Of a DNA stretch of 64,000 nt, positions 15,340 to 22,668 are shown piece by piece. The DNA comes from Allosphingosinicella sp042666435. GTDB taxonomy: Bacteria; Pseudomonadota; Alphaproteobacteria; Sphingomonadales; Sphingomonadaceae. Numbering within the stretch: the stretch's first letter is position 1; every line of letters begins with the position of its first letter. Both the position numbers and the translations under genes were made by a program. The notes under the pieces are model-generated. The model had not been told where the DNA came from, ran no database searches, and worked only from the letters and a program-made list of their open reading frames with translations. The stretch covers positions 930,001 through 994,000 of the forward strand of contig NZ_JBHTDC010000001.1 in the NCBI RefSeq assembly GCF_042666435.1, given 5' to 3'.

Positions 15340-15843
15340 ATGACCTTCGCTCGATCCGCCCTCGCCGCCTTACTCCTCCTGGCCCTGGCGGCCTGCGCCT
15401 ATATGGCGCCGATCCAGGCCCCTTCCACTTATTATGTGGTGCGCCATCTTCACACGCCCGAAGGCGCCGCCGATCCGGATTTGACCGAGGAAGGGCAAAG
15501 GCATGCGCAATTGCTTGCCGACTGGTTCGAGGGGCAGGAGGCGCCGGCGACGATCTTCGTCAGCACCACCAGGCGCGCCCAGCAGACCGCCGCGCCGCTG
15601 GCGGCGAAGCTCGGGATCACGCCCCGGCTCTACGACCCGCGCGACACGCCGGGTCTCATCGCCGAAGTGATGAAGGAGCCGCCGCCGGTGCTGATCGTCG
15701 GCCACAGCAACACCGTGCCGGAGATCGTCGCGGCGCTGGGCGGCGAGCGGCCGGGGCCGCTGGTCCATGAGGATTTCGGCGACGTGTGGAAGATTTCGGG
15801 TTCGCGGCGGACGACGACGCGGAGCAAGCTGGGGACGCCGTAA
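15340..15843 (+). CDS. Histidine phosphatase superfamily lipoprotein
   Basis: A 167-residue protein starting MTFARSALAALLLL with a lipobox LAAC, so it is probably a membrane-anchored periplasmic lipoprotein. The histidine phosphatase core follows: VVRHLHTPEG (RH with the phospho-accepting His; the usual RHG or RHA is RHL here), TTRRAQQTAAPLA, and VGHSNTVPEIV carrying the second histidine. This resembles SixA/phosphoglycerate-mutase-like phosphatases, but the substrate is unknown. The start at 15340 has CAGGAG nine bases upstream; frame extension to 15202 merely crosses the upstream repeat. Confidence 0.82.
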   Translation: MTFARSALAALLLLALAACAYMAPIQAPSTYYVVRHLHTPEGAADPDLTEEGQRHAQLLADWFEGQEAPATIFVSTTRRAQQTAAPLAAKLGITPRLYDPRDTPGLIAEVMKEPPPVLIVGHSNTVPEIVAALGGERPGPLVHEDFGDVWKISGSRRTTTRSKLGTP

Positions 15844-15853
15844 GACGGGGGCG

Positions 15854-15924
15854 CTTGTTCCCCGGCGCAGGACTGGGTCCGGCTTCGACCGCCGGACTGG
15901 ACCCCGGCTTTCGCCGGGGAACAG
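15854..15924. repeat. Inverted repeat, CCCCGGCGAAAGCCGGGG family (copy B)
   Basis: A left arm begins CTTGTTCCCCGGCG at 15854. A complete right arm runs 15899-15924 and is nearly identical to the right arm of copy A. It fills the convergent gap between the phosphatase stop and the pspB stop, so it could also act as a bidirectional transcription barrier. Confidence 0.8.
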
Positions 15925-15925
15925 G

Positions 15926-16159
15926 TCACAGGTCGACGCAGGCGGCGATCGATTCGAGCTTGCGGATGCGCTCCTTGAGGTCGGCCATCTCGATCCGCTC
16001 GAAGGCGGGGGACCGCGCCTCGGACTGGCGGTTGCCGGCCACTTCCATCCGCTTCAGATCGAGCCAGCCCTGCCAGCCCTTGAGACCGGCCAGCAGCGCG
16101 ATGGACAAGGCCACCAGGCCGAAGCTCGCCAGCGCGACCCATGTCAGCGGTTCGCTCAT
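15926..16159 (-). CDS. pspB: Phage-shock protein B-like membrane protein
   Basis: A 77-residue protein with one N-terminal membrane helix (residues 6-26) and a cytoplasmic amphipathic coiled coil ending LKERIRKLESI, which matches the PspB C-terminal helix. PspB with PspC senses inner-membrane stress and relieves PspA inhibition in enterobacteria. GGGAGGATT precedes the ATG. It is the last gene of the psp operon here, after pspC, whereas the enterobacterial order is A-B-C. Confidence 0.8.
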   Translation of the reverse strand: MSEPLTWVALASFGLVALSIALLAGLKGWQGWLDLKRMEVAGNRQSEARSPAFERIEMADLKERIRKLESIAACVDL

Positions 16160-16185
16160 GTTCAATCCTCCCTCAGCTTGGCGCC

Positions 16186-16533
16186 TCAGCGCAGTTCCTC
16201 GATCTCGCGCGCCAGGCGGTCGTTGGAATTGACGACGTGGGTTTCGACCTCGGCCATGCGACGGTCGATGTCGCGCATGCTGGCGTTGAGCTCGTAAGTG
16301 GAGGTGCGCGGCAGACGGTAGCCCCGATCCAGATCGGCGCCATAAGGCCTCGGCTTGGCGAGCCAGGCGGCGACGCCATAGGCGATCAATGTCCACGGGA
16401 AGCCTCCGAGCAACGTCGCCGCCACCGCTCCGATGCGGAGCCATTTGGCGTTCCAGCCGGTATAATCGGCGATGCCGGCGAGCACGCCCATGACCATGCC
16501 GTTGCCGCGGTCGAGATAGAATTTCCTGCGCAT
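16186..16533 (-). CDS. pspC: Phage-shock protein C (PspC domain envelope stress protein)
   Basis: A 115-residue protein starting with the PspC domain: FYLDRGNGMVMGVLAGIADYTGWNAKWLRIG. A membrane helix lies around residues 36-60, followed by a C-terminal coiled segment (ELNASMRDIDRRMAEVETHV) expected to contact PspA/PspB. It sits 26 bases after pspA and 26 before pspB on the same strand. Within the domain the conserved G-V-x-AG-IA-Y core is intact. Confidence 0.9.
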   Translation of the reverse strand: MRRKFYLDRGNGMVMGVLAGIADYTGWNAKWLRIGAVAATLLGGFPWTLIAYGVAAWLAKPRPYGADLDRGYRLPRTSTYELNASMRDIDRRMAEVETHVVNSNDRLAREIEELR

Positions 16534-16559
16534 GTCGATGTTCCTTCCTGCCCTGATGT

Positions 16560-17345
16560 CTAGGTCCGCGCGCCGGCGCGGGCGGCTTTCATGGATGCGA
16601 GCTCCGCCTCGACCCTCTCGGCCGTCCGCAGCTCCGCGATTTCTTCCTCCAGCCCCTTGGCCGGTGCGGCGAGGAGGCTCGCTGCGGCGCGGCCCTCGGC
16701 CATGTCGACGCGGCGCTCCAGCAGATCGAAGCGGGCGAACGCCTCCTCGACCCGGGGACCGGCGACCATCTCGCGGAGCCGGGCGCGCTGCTGGGCGCTT
16801 TCCAGCCGGGTGACGAACGACTTGCGCCGGCTTCGGGCTTCGCGCAGCCTGGCCTCGAGCCGGGCGACGTCCATGTCGGACGCCTGGAGCGTTGCGTCGA
16901 GCGCGGCGATCGCGGCGGCGAGCTGGGCGGCCGTGTCGGCGGCCTTCTGCTTCTCGGCGAGGGCGGCGCGGGCCAGATCCTCGCGGTCCTTCGACAGCGC
17001 CAGCCCGGCTTTCTCGGCCCAGCTCTCCTGGAGCATATCGAGCCGGGCGACGCGGCGGTGCATCTCCTTGCGATCGGCCACGATCCGGGCCGCCGAGGCG
17101 CGGGCCTCGATCAGCGTCTCTTCCATCTCGGCGATGACCAGGCGGATCATCTTGGCGGGGTCCTCCGCCTGGTCGAGAAGATCGGTCACGTTGGCGGCGA
17201 TGATGTCGCGGGTCCGGGCGGCGATCCCGCTCCGGCGCGGGGCGGCGCGGGGCGGGCGGGGTGCGTGGCGGGGCGTCGGCCGGGGCGGAATGGGGGTCAA
17301 TTCCTCCCGGCCGACGATGACCAGATCAGGCGCGGCGTCAGGCAT
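16560..17345 (-). CDS. pspA: PspA/IM30 family membrane-stress effector with an N-terminal extension
   Basis: The 261-residue protein carries the PspA core from about residue 42: ARTRDIIAANVTDLLDQAEDPAKMIRLVIAEMEETL, then long coiled coils to residue 250. PspA binds stressed inner membrane and, in other bacteria, the sigma-54 activator PspF. Here the usual short amphipathic N-terminus is replaced by about 40 residues rich in Pro and Arg (PPRPTPRHAPRPPRAAPRR). The start at 17345 overlaps the stop of the preceding small gene by eight bases, suggesting translational coupling. A start 10 codons earlier is possible but has no ribosome-binding site. Confidence 0.9.
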   Translation of the reverse strand: MPDAAPDLVIVGREELTPIPPRPTPRHAPRPPRAAPRRSGIAARTRDIIAANVTDLLDQAEDPAKMIRLVIAEMEETLIEARASAARIVADRKEMHRRVARLDMLQESWAEKAGLALSKDREDLARAALAEKQKAADTAAQLAAAIAALDATLQASDMDVARLEARLREARSRRKSFVTRLESAQQRARLREMVAGPRVEEAFARFDLLERRVDMAEGRAAASLLAAPAKGLEEEIAELRTAERVEAELASMKAARAGART

Positions 17346-17499
17346 TGGCCTGATCCGCGACCTGAGCCTGGGCATATTGAGCGGGCGCGGTCTCGACGGC
17401 GCGGGCCGGGCCGACGGCGGCGCCGACGGTGACGCTGGTGAGAATGAGAGCCGCCATCATGGCAGCGGCGCTGCGCTGGATTTTCTCGAGGTCAAACAT
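17338..17499 (-). CDS. Small single-helix protein heading the psp operon (hypothetical)
   Basis: A 53-residue protein with a hydrophobic segment at about residues 11-32 (AAAMMAALILTSVTVGAAVG) ending in PARA. That could be a cleavable signal sequence or a membrane anchor; a short Ala/Gln-rich tail follows. CAGGAGACC stands upstream of its ATG. Its stop overlaps the pspA start. It has no recognisable family, but its position behind the sigma-54-like promoter makes it part of the phage-shock response by context. Confidence 0.7.
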   Translation of the reverse strand: MFDLEKIQRSAAAMMAALILTSVTVGAAVGPARAVETAPAQYAQAQVADQANA

Positions 17500-17558
17500 T
17501 GACGGTCTCCTGAACCTTGGCTTTCCCCCACCGCATTCCGGCGGGATGAACACAAGAT

Positions 17559-17575
17559 TACAAGAGCCGTGCCAA
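17559..17575 (-). promoter_or_regulatory. Sigma-54-type (-24/-12) promoter of the psp operon
   Basis: Read on the minus strand: TTGGCACGGCTCTTGTA. The -24 element TTGGCACG is a perfect consensus and spacing to the -12 TTG is exact. The -12 GC is replaced by GT, the one departure. The element ends 60 bases before the first ATG of the operon. psp operons are driven by sigma-54 and PspF in other proteobacteria, so context and sequence agree. No pspF gene is within the window. Confidence 0.8.
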
Positions 17576-17690
17576 AGCAGGAGAATGGCGGAAATCCGAG
17601 GAAAATTCAGCGGAACTGGCGCAGGAGCACCTTGGCGCGCGCCAGGAGTTGGTGAAATTCCCCGGTATTTGGGACAGGGAGGGCGAGAAA

Positions 17691-17763
17691 CCGTCATTCC
17701 AGCGAAAGTTGGAATCTCGTTTGTCCTTGAAGAAGGAGATTCCAGCTTTCGCTGGAATGACGG
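17691..17763. repeat. Inverted repeat, CCGTCATTCCAGCGAAAG family
   Basis: Arms 17691-17718 and 17736-17763 match in 27 of 28 paired positions, around a 17-base loop. It lies downstream of the gene at 17773-18018 and could end its transcript. Confidence 0.85.
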
Positions 17764-17772
17764 GACCCTCCC

Positions 17773-18018
17773 CTACTTTCCCCTGTTGTCCTCGATCTCG
17801 TCGTCGCCGGTCTCGCCGGCGGGCGCGTTGGCGTTTTCGCCGACCTTGTCCTCTCCGAGACGGCCGTGACCATGATAGGCCATGTCGCTCTGGCCGCCAT
17901 GGCCCATATATCCGCCTTGGCTGGGCTTCCTGCCCTTGTGCGGATTGGGATAGGCGCCGCCTCCGGATTCGCCCGCGCCGCCCTCGCCATGAAGCTTGTC
18001 GTTCCTGTCGGTCATCAT
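17773..18018 (-). CDS. Small hydrophilic Gly/His-rich protein (hypothetical)
   Basis: An 81-residue protein that is entirely polar and rich in Gly, Asp, Glu, His and Asn (for example SQGGYMGHGGQSDMAYHGHGR). It has no hydrophobic segment and is probably disordered. GAGGATCG lies directly before the tandem ATGATG start. No family recognised. The gene is followed by the inverted repeat at 17691-17763. Confidence 0.55.
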   Translation of the reverse strand: MMTDRNDKLHGEGGAGESGGGAYPNPHKGRKPSQGGYMGHGGQSDMAYHGHGRLGEDKVGENANAPAGETGDDEIEDNRGK

Positions 18019-18089
18019 CGATCCTCGTGCCGTGCCGAAGGGCTCAACACTTCAGCAGGAGTCCCCGTTCCAGCCACGCGCACGAGCGC

Positions 18090-18347
18090 CTAGGCTTGCG
18101 CGCGACGGTCGATCCGTCGGCGCTCGTGCCCCGGCTTTCGCTTTGGCGCGGTGGCGTCGAGGATCTTGGCGCCGGCCATGAACACCGCGCCGGTGCAGGC
18201 CGCGAAGAAGACCCAGCCGAGGAAGCCGGGATAGACCTCCATATAATGGTAGCCGCGGCTAACGGCGCCGACGGCGATCGCGTAGATGACGGCGAAGGCC
18301 TCGAACCGGGTCTTGATGACGAACAAACGGGCCAGTTTCTTGAGCAT
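18090..18347 (-). CDS. Small two-helix membrane protein (hypothetical, conserved-looking)
   Basis: An 85-residue protein beginning MLKKLARLFVIKTRFEAF. Two hydrophobic helices lie near residues 17-33 and 44-66, with GYHYMEVYPGFLGW between them, and the Arg/Lys-rich tail would be cytoplasmic. The start at 18347 is preferred over an in-frame ATG 20 codons upstream because the protein reads naturally from MLKK; the ribosome-binding site is weak for both. Function unknown. Confidence 0.6.
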   Translation of the reverse strand: MLKKLARLFVIKTRFEAFAVIYAIAVGAVSRGYHYMEVYPGFLGWVFFAACTGAVFMAGAKILDATAPKRKPGHERRRIDRRAQA

Positions 18348-18478
18348 CGTCGCCAAACCTCGCAAGAAGCGGGCCAGCGGCGGAAACACGGGCCTCGCGA
18401 GGGTCAAACGTTAAGAGTTTGTAAACCGTTCCGACGCCGGAGCGACTTTCGTGGTTAACGGGAGGGTCAATCGCACTG

Positions 18479-18557
18479 TCCGTCATTGCGAGCGAAGCGA
18501 AGCAATCCGGTGGGCGAGGATGGATTGCCGCGTCGCTACGCTCCTCGCAATGACGGA
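18479..18557. repeat. Inverted repeat, GTCATTGCGAGCGAAGCGAAGCAATCC family
   Basis: The left arm 18479-18508 (TCCGTCATTGCGAGC...GCAATCC) and the right arm from 18522 (GGATTGC...CTCGCAATGACGGA) are imperfect complements. It ends 3 bases before the CoA ligase stop codon. The rest of the gap 18348-18478 shows no gene. Confidence 0.8.
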
Positions 18558-18560
18558 AGG

Positions 18561-20156
18561 CTATGTTTCTCGCAGCGCGTAGCGCTGGAGCTTGCCGGTG
18601 GTGGTCTTGGGGAGGGCGTCGGCGAACTCGACCTCGCGCGGATATTTATAGGGGGCGATGGCGGCCTTGACGTGGGCTTGCAGTTCGGCCGCCAGCGCCT
18701 CGCCCGGCGCATGGCCGGGGGCGGGGACGACGAAGGCCTTCACCTTCTGGCCCCGCTCCTCGCAGGGGACGCCGATCACCGCGCATTCCTGGACCGCCGG
18801 ATGGGAGAGGAGCGCATTCTCCACCTCGGGCGCGGCGATGTTGTAGCCGGACGAGATGATCATGTCGTCGGAGCGGGCGAGGTACCAGAAATAGCCGTCT
18901 TCGTCCTGGCGGTAGGTGTCGCCGGTCACGTTCCAGCCGTTCACCACATAATCGGCCTGGCGCGGGTCGTCGAAATAGCGGCAGCCGGTGGGGCCCTTGA
19001 CGGCGAGACGGCCGGTGCCCGTCGCCAGAGGGCGGTCGTCATCGTCCAGGACGGTAGCGGCATAGCCGGGAACGGCGCGGCCGGTGGCGCCGGGGCGGAT
19101 GGCCTCGCCACTCGCGGAGATGAAGATGTGCATCATCTCGGTCGCGCCGATGCCGTCGACGATGGCGAGGCCGATCGCCTCCTTCCAGGCGCGCCAGGTA
19201 GCGGCGGGGAGATGCTCGCCGGCGGAGACGCAGGTGTGGAGGCTATTCCCCGGGGAACGCTCTCTCATCAGCCCCAATATCGCCTTGTAGGCGGTGGGGG
19301 CGGTGGCGAGGGTGGTGATCTTGTGACGCTCGATCGCGTCGAGCAGAGCGGCGGGGCTGGGCGCCTCGATGGTCACGGCGGTGCCGCCGGAGCGGAAGGG
19401 GAAGATAAGGAGCTGCCCGAGGCCGAAGGTGAAGGCGATCGGCGCGGAGCAGGCCCAGCGGTCGCCGGGCTTCGGCTTCAATATATTGGCGGCAAAGGCG
19501 TCGGCGCAGGCGAGGATGTCGCGGTGATAGTGGACGCATCCCTTGGGCTTCCCCGTGGTGCCGGAGGTGAAGGCGATAAGGGCGGGATCGTCCCGGCGGG
19601 TGTCGACGGGCGTGAAGCCGGGGGCGACCTGCTTGAGCCGCGCCTCCAGCGCGCCGGCACCGCTGTCGCCGACATAGGTCAGGAGCGAGCGGACGAGGCC
19701 GGTCTTCTCGGCGGCGGGGGTGTAGTCCTCCAGGCAGCGCGCGTCGACGATGGCGTGGCTGATTTGGGCGCGTTCCAGGATCGTCGCGATCTCGCCGGAA
19801 CGGAGGATGGGCATGGTGGCGACGACCACGCCGCCGGCCTTCAAGATGCCGAGCCAGCAGGCGAACAACATGGCGTTGTTGGGCCCGCGCAGGAAGACTC
19901 GGTTGCCGGGGACGAGCCCCTCCTCCTCGACCAGCAGCCGGGCGATGCGGTCGGAGAGATCGCGCATGTCGCCGTAGGTCCAGGCTCCCGCGTCGTTTAG
20001 GACGGCAAGGGCGGCGGAGTTCGCCTTGTCGATGAGTTCGACGGCGGCGTTGAGGCGCTCCGGGTAGCGGAGTTCGGGGAGATCGAAGAGGAATTCCGGC
20101 TGCGCCCCCTGGGGCGGGAGGCGGTCGCGGACGAAGGTGTCGTGTTCGATGGTCAT
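18561..20156 (-). CDS. Aryl-CoA ligase, probably 2-aminobenzoate (anthranilate)-CoA ligase
   Basis: A 531-residue adenylate-forming enzyme of the benzoate-CoA ligase group. Motifs in order: the ATP-binding loop TSGTTGKPKGCVHYH, GIGATEMMHIF (A5), TGDTYRQDEDGYFWYLARSDDMI (A7/A8), and the catalytic lysine in PKTTTGKLQR near the C-terminus. It would activate an aromatic acid to its CoA thioester. Five genes upstream on the same strand form a 2-aminobenzoyl-CoA pathway, so anthranilate is the best substrate guess; benzoate or salicylate cannot be excluded. An inverted repeat separates it from ridA. The start at MTIEHDTF has GAAAGAGG upstream; a frame 11 codons longer runs into the repeat. Confidence 0.85.
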   Translation of the reverse strand: MTIEHDTFVRDRLPPQGAQPEFLFDLPELRYPERLNAAVELIDKANSAALAVLNDAGAWTYGDMRDLSDRIARLLVEEEGLVPGNRVFLRGPNNAMLFACWLGILKAGGVVVATMPILRSGEIATILERAQISHAIVDARCLEDYTPAAEKTGLVRSLLTYVGDSGAGALEARLKQVAPGFTPVDTRRDDPALIAFTSGTTGKPKGCVHYHRDILACADAFAANILKPKPGDRWACSAPIAFTFGLGQLLIFPFRSGGTAVTIEAPSPAALLDAIERHKITTLATAPTAYKAILGLMRERSPGNSLHTCVSAGEHLPAATWRAWKEAIGLAIVDGIGATEMMHIFISASGEAIRPGATGRAVPGYAATVLDDDDRPLATGTGRLAVKGPTGCRYFDDPRQADYVVNGWNVTGDTYRQDEDGYFWYLARSDDMIISSGYNIAAPEVENALLSHPAVQECAVIGVPCEERGQKVKAFVVPAPGHAPGEALAAELQAHVKAAIAPYKYPREVEFADALPKTTTGKLQRYALRET

Positions 20157-20168
20157 GCCTCTTTCCCC

Positions 20169-20270
20169 CCGCTCATCCTGAGGAGCCATTGAGCCTGTCG
20201 AAATGGCATCTCGAAGGACGTGCTTCGAGACGGGACGTCGGCAAGCTCAGCCGCTCCTCAGCATGAGCGG
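20169..20270. repeat. Inverted repeat, CCGCTCATCCTGAGGAGC family
   Basis: Outer arms 20169-20186 and 20253-20270 match in 17 of 18 paired positions. A second, inner pairing involves GAGCCTGTCG/GGCAAGCTC and CATCTCGAAG/CTTCGAGA. It occupies nearly all of the gap between the ridA-like gene and the CoA ligase, so it could modulate mRNA stability within the operon. Confidence 0.8.
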
Positions 20271-20291
20271 ATTTGGGCAGATTCGGTAATG

Positions 20292-20684
20292 TCATTCCGG
20301 CACCACAGCCGTCGTTTCGATCTCGATGAGGGCATCGCGCTCGATCAGCCCGGCGACCTGGACGACGGCCATGGTCGGATAATGGCGGCCCATCAGCTCG
20401 CGGTAGACGGCGCCGATGTCGGCGAGGGCGGCGGCATAGGCGTCGCGGTCGGTGATGTACCAGGTCATGCGCACGACATGCTCGGGGCCGGCGCCGTCTT
20501 CGGCGAGGATGGCGAGCGTGTTGCTCAGCACCTGGCGGAACTGGCCGGGAATATCCCTGGCCACGAACCGCTCGGTCTCGTCCCAGCCGATGACTCCGGC
20601 GGTGAACACCATGCGGCCGCGCGCGGAAATGCCGTTGCTGTAGCCCTTCGGCCGGGGCCAACCGGGCGGGAGAAGGGTCTTCAT
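20292..20684 (-). CDS. RidA-family enamine/imine deaminase
   Basis: A 130-residue protein with the RidA fold signature: FTAGVIGWDETERFV, DIPGQFRQVLSNTLAIL, VVRMTWYITD, and a C-terminal IEIETTAVVPE with the acidic residue typical of the family. RidA enzymes hydrolyse reactive enamines/imines to ketones and ammonia. Its start overlaps the stop of the acyl-CoA dehydrogenase by 4 bases (ATGA), so it belongs to the 2-aminobenzoyl-CoA operon. There it may release ammonia from the ring-reduced amino-cyclohexene intermediate (inference). Confidence 0.85.
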   Translation of the reverse strand: MKTLLPPGWPRPKGYSNGISARGRMVFTAGVIGWDETERFVARDIPGQFRQVLSNTLAILAEDGAGPEHVVRMTWYITDRDAYAAALADIGAVYRELMGRHYPTMAVVQVAGLIERDALIEIETTAVVPE

Positions 20685-21847
20685 GATCGGTAGCCTTTGA
20701 GATGGTGGCGGGCGATGACGATCTTCTGCACCTCCGACGCGCCCTCATAGATGCGGAGCGCGCGGATCTCGCGATAGAGGCGCTCGACCGGCACGCCGAC
20801 GGTAACGCCGAGGCCGCCGAACAGCTGCACCGCCTTGTCGATGACGCTCTGCGCGCTGTCGGTGGCGTGGAGCTTGGCGAGCGCCGCCTCGCGGCTGTTG
20901 CGCGCGCCCTTCACGTCGCGGAGCCAGGCGGCGCGGTAGATGAGCAAGGCCGAGGTGTCGATGTCGAGCACCATCTCGGCAAGCTTCGACTGGGTGATCG
21001 GATTGTCGGCGAGCGTGCCGTGGCCGAGGCGGCGGGTGAGGGCGCGCTTCGTGGCCTCGTCGAGGGCGCGGCGGGCGAAGCCCAAGGCGGCGGCGCCGAC
21101 GGTGGTACGGAAGACGTCGAGCGTCGCCATCGCCTGCGCGAAGCCCTGCCCCCGCGCGCCGAGCAGGGCCGAGGCGGGGAGCGTCATGTCCGAGAAGCGG
21201 AGCGTGGCGAGCGGGTGCGGGGCGATGACCTGGATGCGCTCGCTGTCGTCGAGGCCTTCCGTCCCGGCGTCGACGATGAACGCGGAAAGGCCCTTCGCGC
21301 CCGGCGCCTCGCCGGTGCGGGCGAAGAGGACGTAGAAATCGGCGATGCCGCCGTTAGAGATATAGGTTTTGGCGCCGGTGACGACGTAGCCGCCGTCCGC
21401 CTCATCGACGGCAGTTTCTATGGAGGCGACATCCGAGCCCGAACCGGGCTCGGTGAGGGCGAAAGCGGCGATCTTGTCGCCGCGCGCGACGGCGGGAAGA
21501 TAGGCTTGCTTCTGCGTCTCGGTGCCGAACAGGGTGATGGCGCCCGAGCCGAGCCCCTGCATAGCGAAGGCGAAATCGGCCAGGCCGGAGTGCCGGGCCA
21601 GCGTCTCGCGGATGAGGGCGAGCGAGCGCACATCGAGTCTGTCGTGGACGCCGCCATGGGCTGCGGGGACGCAGTAGCGCAGCCACCCGCCTTCCCCCAG
21701 CTTGCGCACCAGCGTGCGGCAGGCGGTATCGGTGTCGTCTTCCTCGTCGTCCGACAGATGCTGTCTGCACCACGCCTCCAACTCCTCGGCCAGACGCCGG
21801 TGACCGTCTTCGAAAAAAGGCCAGTCGAGGAAGGAGCGGTCAGCCAT
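20681..21847 (-). CDS. Acyl-CoA dehydrogenase (aromatic pathway type)
   Basis: A 388-residue flavoprotein with the usual three-domain ACAD layout. FALTEPGSGSDVASIETAVDEADGGYVVTGAKTYISNG spans the FAD/substrate region (about 135-172). LFGGLGVTVGVPVERLYREIRALRIYEGASEVQKIVIARH near the C-terminus carries the G-G-x-G and the RxxxIYEGTSE-like motif. It likely acts on an alicyclic acyl-CoA after ring reduction. It starts 5 bases after the enoyl-CoA hydratase stop and overlaps ridA at its end. Confidence 0.9.
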   Translation of the reverse strand: MADRSFLDWPFFEDGHRRLAEELEAWCRQHLSDDEEDDTDTACRTLVRKLGEGGWLRYCVPAAHGGVHDRLDVRSLALIRETLARHSGLADFAFAMQGLGSGAITLFGTETQKQAYLPAVARGDKIAAFALTEPGSGSDVASIETAVDEADGGYVVTGAKTYISNGGIADFYVLFARTGEAPGAKGLSAFIVDAGTEGLDDSERIQVIAPHPLATLRFSDMTLPASALLGARGQGFAQAMATLDVFRTTVGAAALGFARRALDEATKRALTRRLGHGTLADNPITQSKLAEMVLDIDTSALLIYRAAWLRDVKGARNSREAALAKLHATDSAQSVIDKAVQLFGGLGVTVGVPVERLYREIRALRIYEGASEVQKIVIARHHLKGYRS

Positions 21848-21852
21848 CGCGC

Positions 21853-22668
21853 TCAGTCACCCTTGAATTCCGGCGTCTTCCTGGCCGCGAAGGCTTCGAA
21901 GGCGCGGCGGAAGTCGTTGGTGGCCATGCAGATGGCCTGGGCCTGGGCTTCCATCTCGATCGCCGTCTCTAGGCTCACCGCCCATTCGGAGTTGAGCTGG
22001 GTCTTGGTGATGCCGTGGGCGAAAGTGGGGCCGCGGGCCAGGCCGCGGGCCAAGGTCCGGGCTTCGTCCAACAGGCTTCCTTGTTCAACCAGGCGGTTGT
22101 GGAAGCCCCAGCGTTCGCCTTCCTCGGCGCTCATCACACGGCCGGTGAAGAGCAACTCCGATGCCCTCCCCTGGCCGATAAGGCGCGGCAGGATGGCGCA
22201 GGCGCCCATGTCGCAGCCGGCGAGGCCGACGCGGGTGAACAGGAAGGCGGTCTTGGTCTCCGGCGTGGCGAGGCGGATGTCGGAAGCCATGGCAAGGATC
22301 GCGCCGGCGCCGACGCAGACGCCGTCCAATGCGGCGACGATCGGCTGCGGGCAGGCGCGCATCGCTTTCACCAGATCGCCGGTCATGCGGGTGAAGCGGA
22401 GCAGGCCCGGCATCTCCATTTCAGTCAGCGGGCCGATGATCTCGTGGACGTCGCCGCCGGAGCTGAAATTGCCGCCGGCGCCGGTCACGACCACCGTCTT
22501 CACCTCGGGCGTGTAGACGAGTGCGCGGAACGCGTCGCGCAGCTCGGCATAGCTTTCGAAGGTGAGCGGGTTCTTGCGCTCCGGGCGGTTCAAGGTGACG
22601 GTCGCGACGCCATCGGAAAAATCCCAGCGGAAATGGCCGGGGGCGAAGGTTTCGGGATCCAGCTTCAT
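21853..22668 (-). CDS. Enoyl-CoA hydratase/isomerase family protein
   Basis: A 271-residue crotonase-fold protein. TLNRPERKNPLT lies near residues 24-35, the first oxyanion region is GAGGNFSSGGDVHEI, and the second is PIVAALDGVCVGAGAILAMASDIRLAT. VGLAGCDMGACAILPRLIG carries a D in place of the usual catalytic Glu region, so isomerase or ring-opening activity is possible. The ATG overlaps the SDR stop by 4 bases (ATGA), which fixes the start. A much longer frame upstream lies inside the SDR gene and is not used. Confidence 0.9.
   Translation of the reverse strand: MKLDPETFAPGHFRWDFSDGVATVTLNRPERKNPLTFESYAELRDAFRALVYTPEVKTVVVTGAGGNFSSGGDVHEIIGPLTEMEMPGLLRFTRMTGDLVKAMRACPQPIVAALDGVCVGAGAILAMASDIRLATPETKTAFLFTRVGLAGCDMGACAILPRLIGQGRASELLFTGRVMSAEEGERWGFHNRLVEQGSLLDEARTLARGLARGPTFAHGITKTQLNSEWAVSLETAIEMEAQAQAICMATNDFRRAFEAFAARKTPEFKGD

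Noticed and set aside
15926..16444. Long in-frame upstream extension of pspB through pspC
   Set aside because: The extension lies in a shadow frame of pspC; a strong ribosome-binding site marks the real start at 16159.
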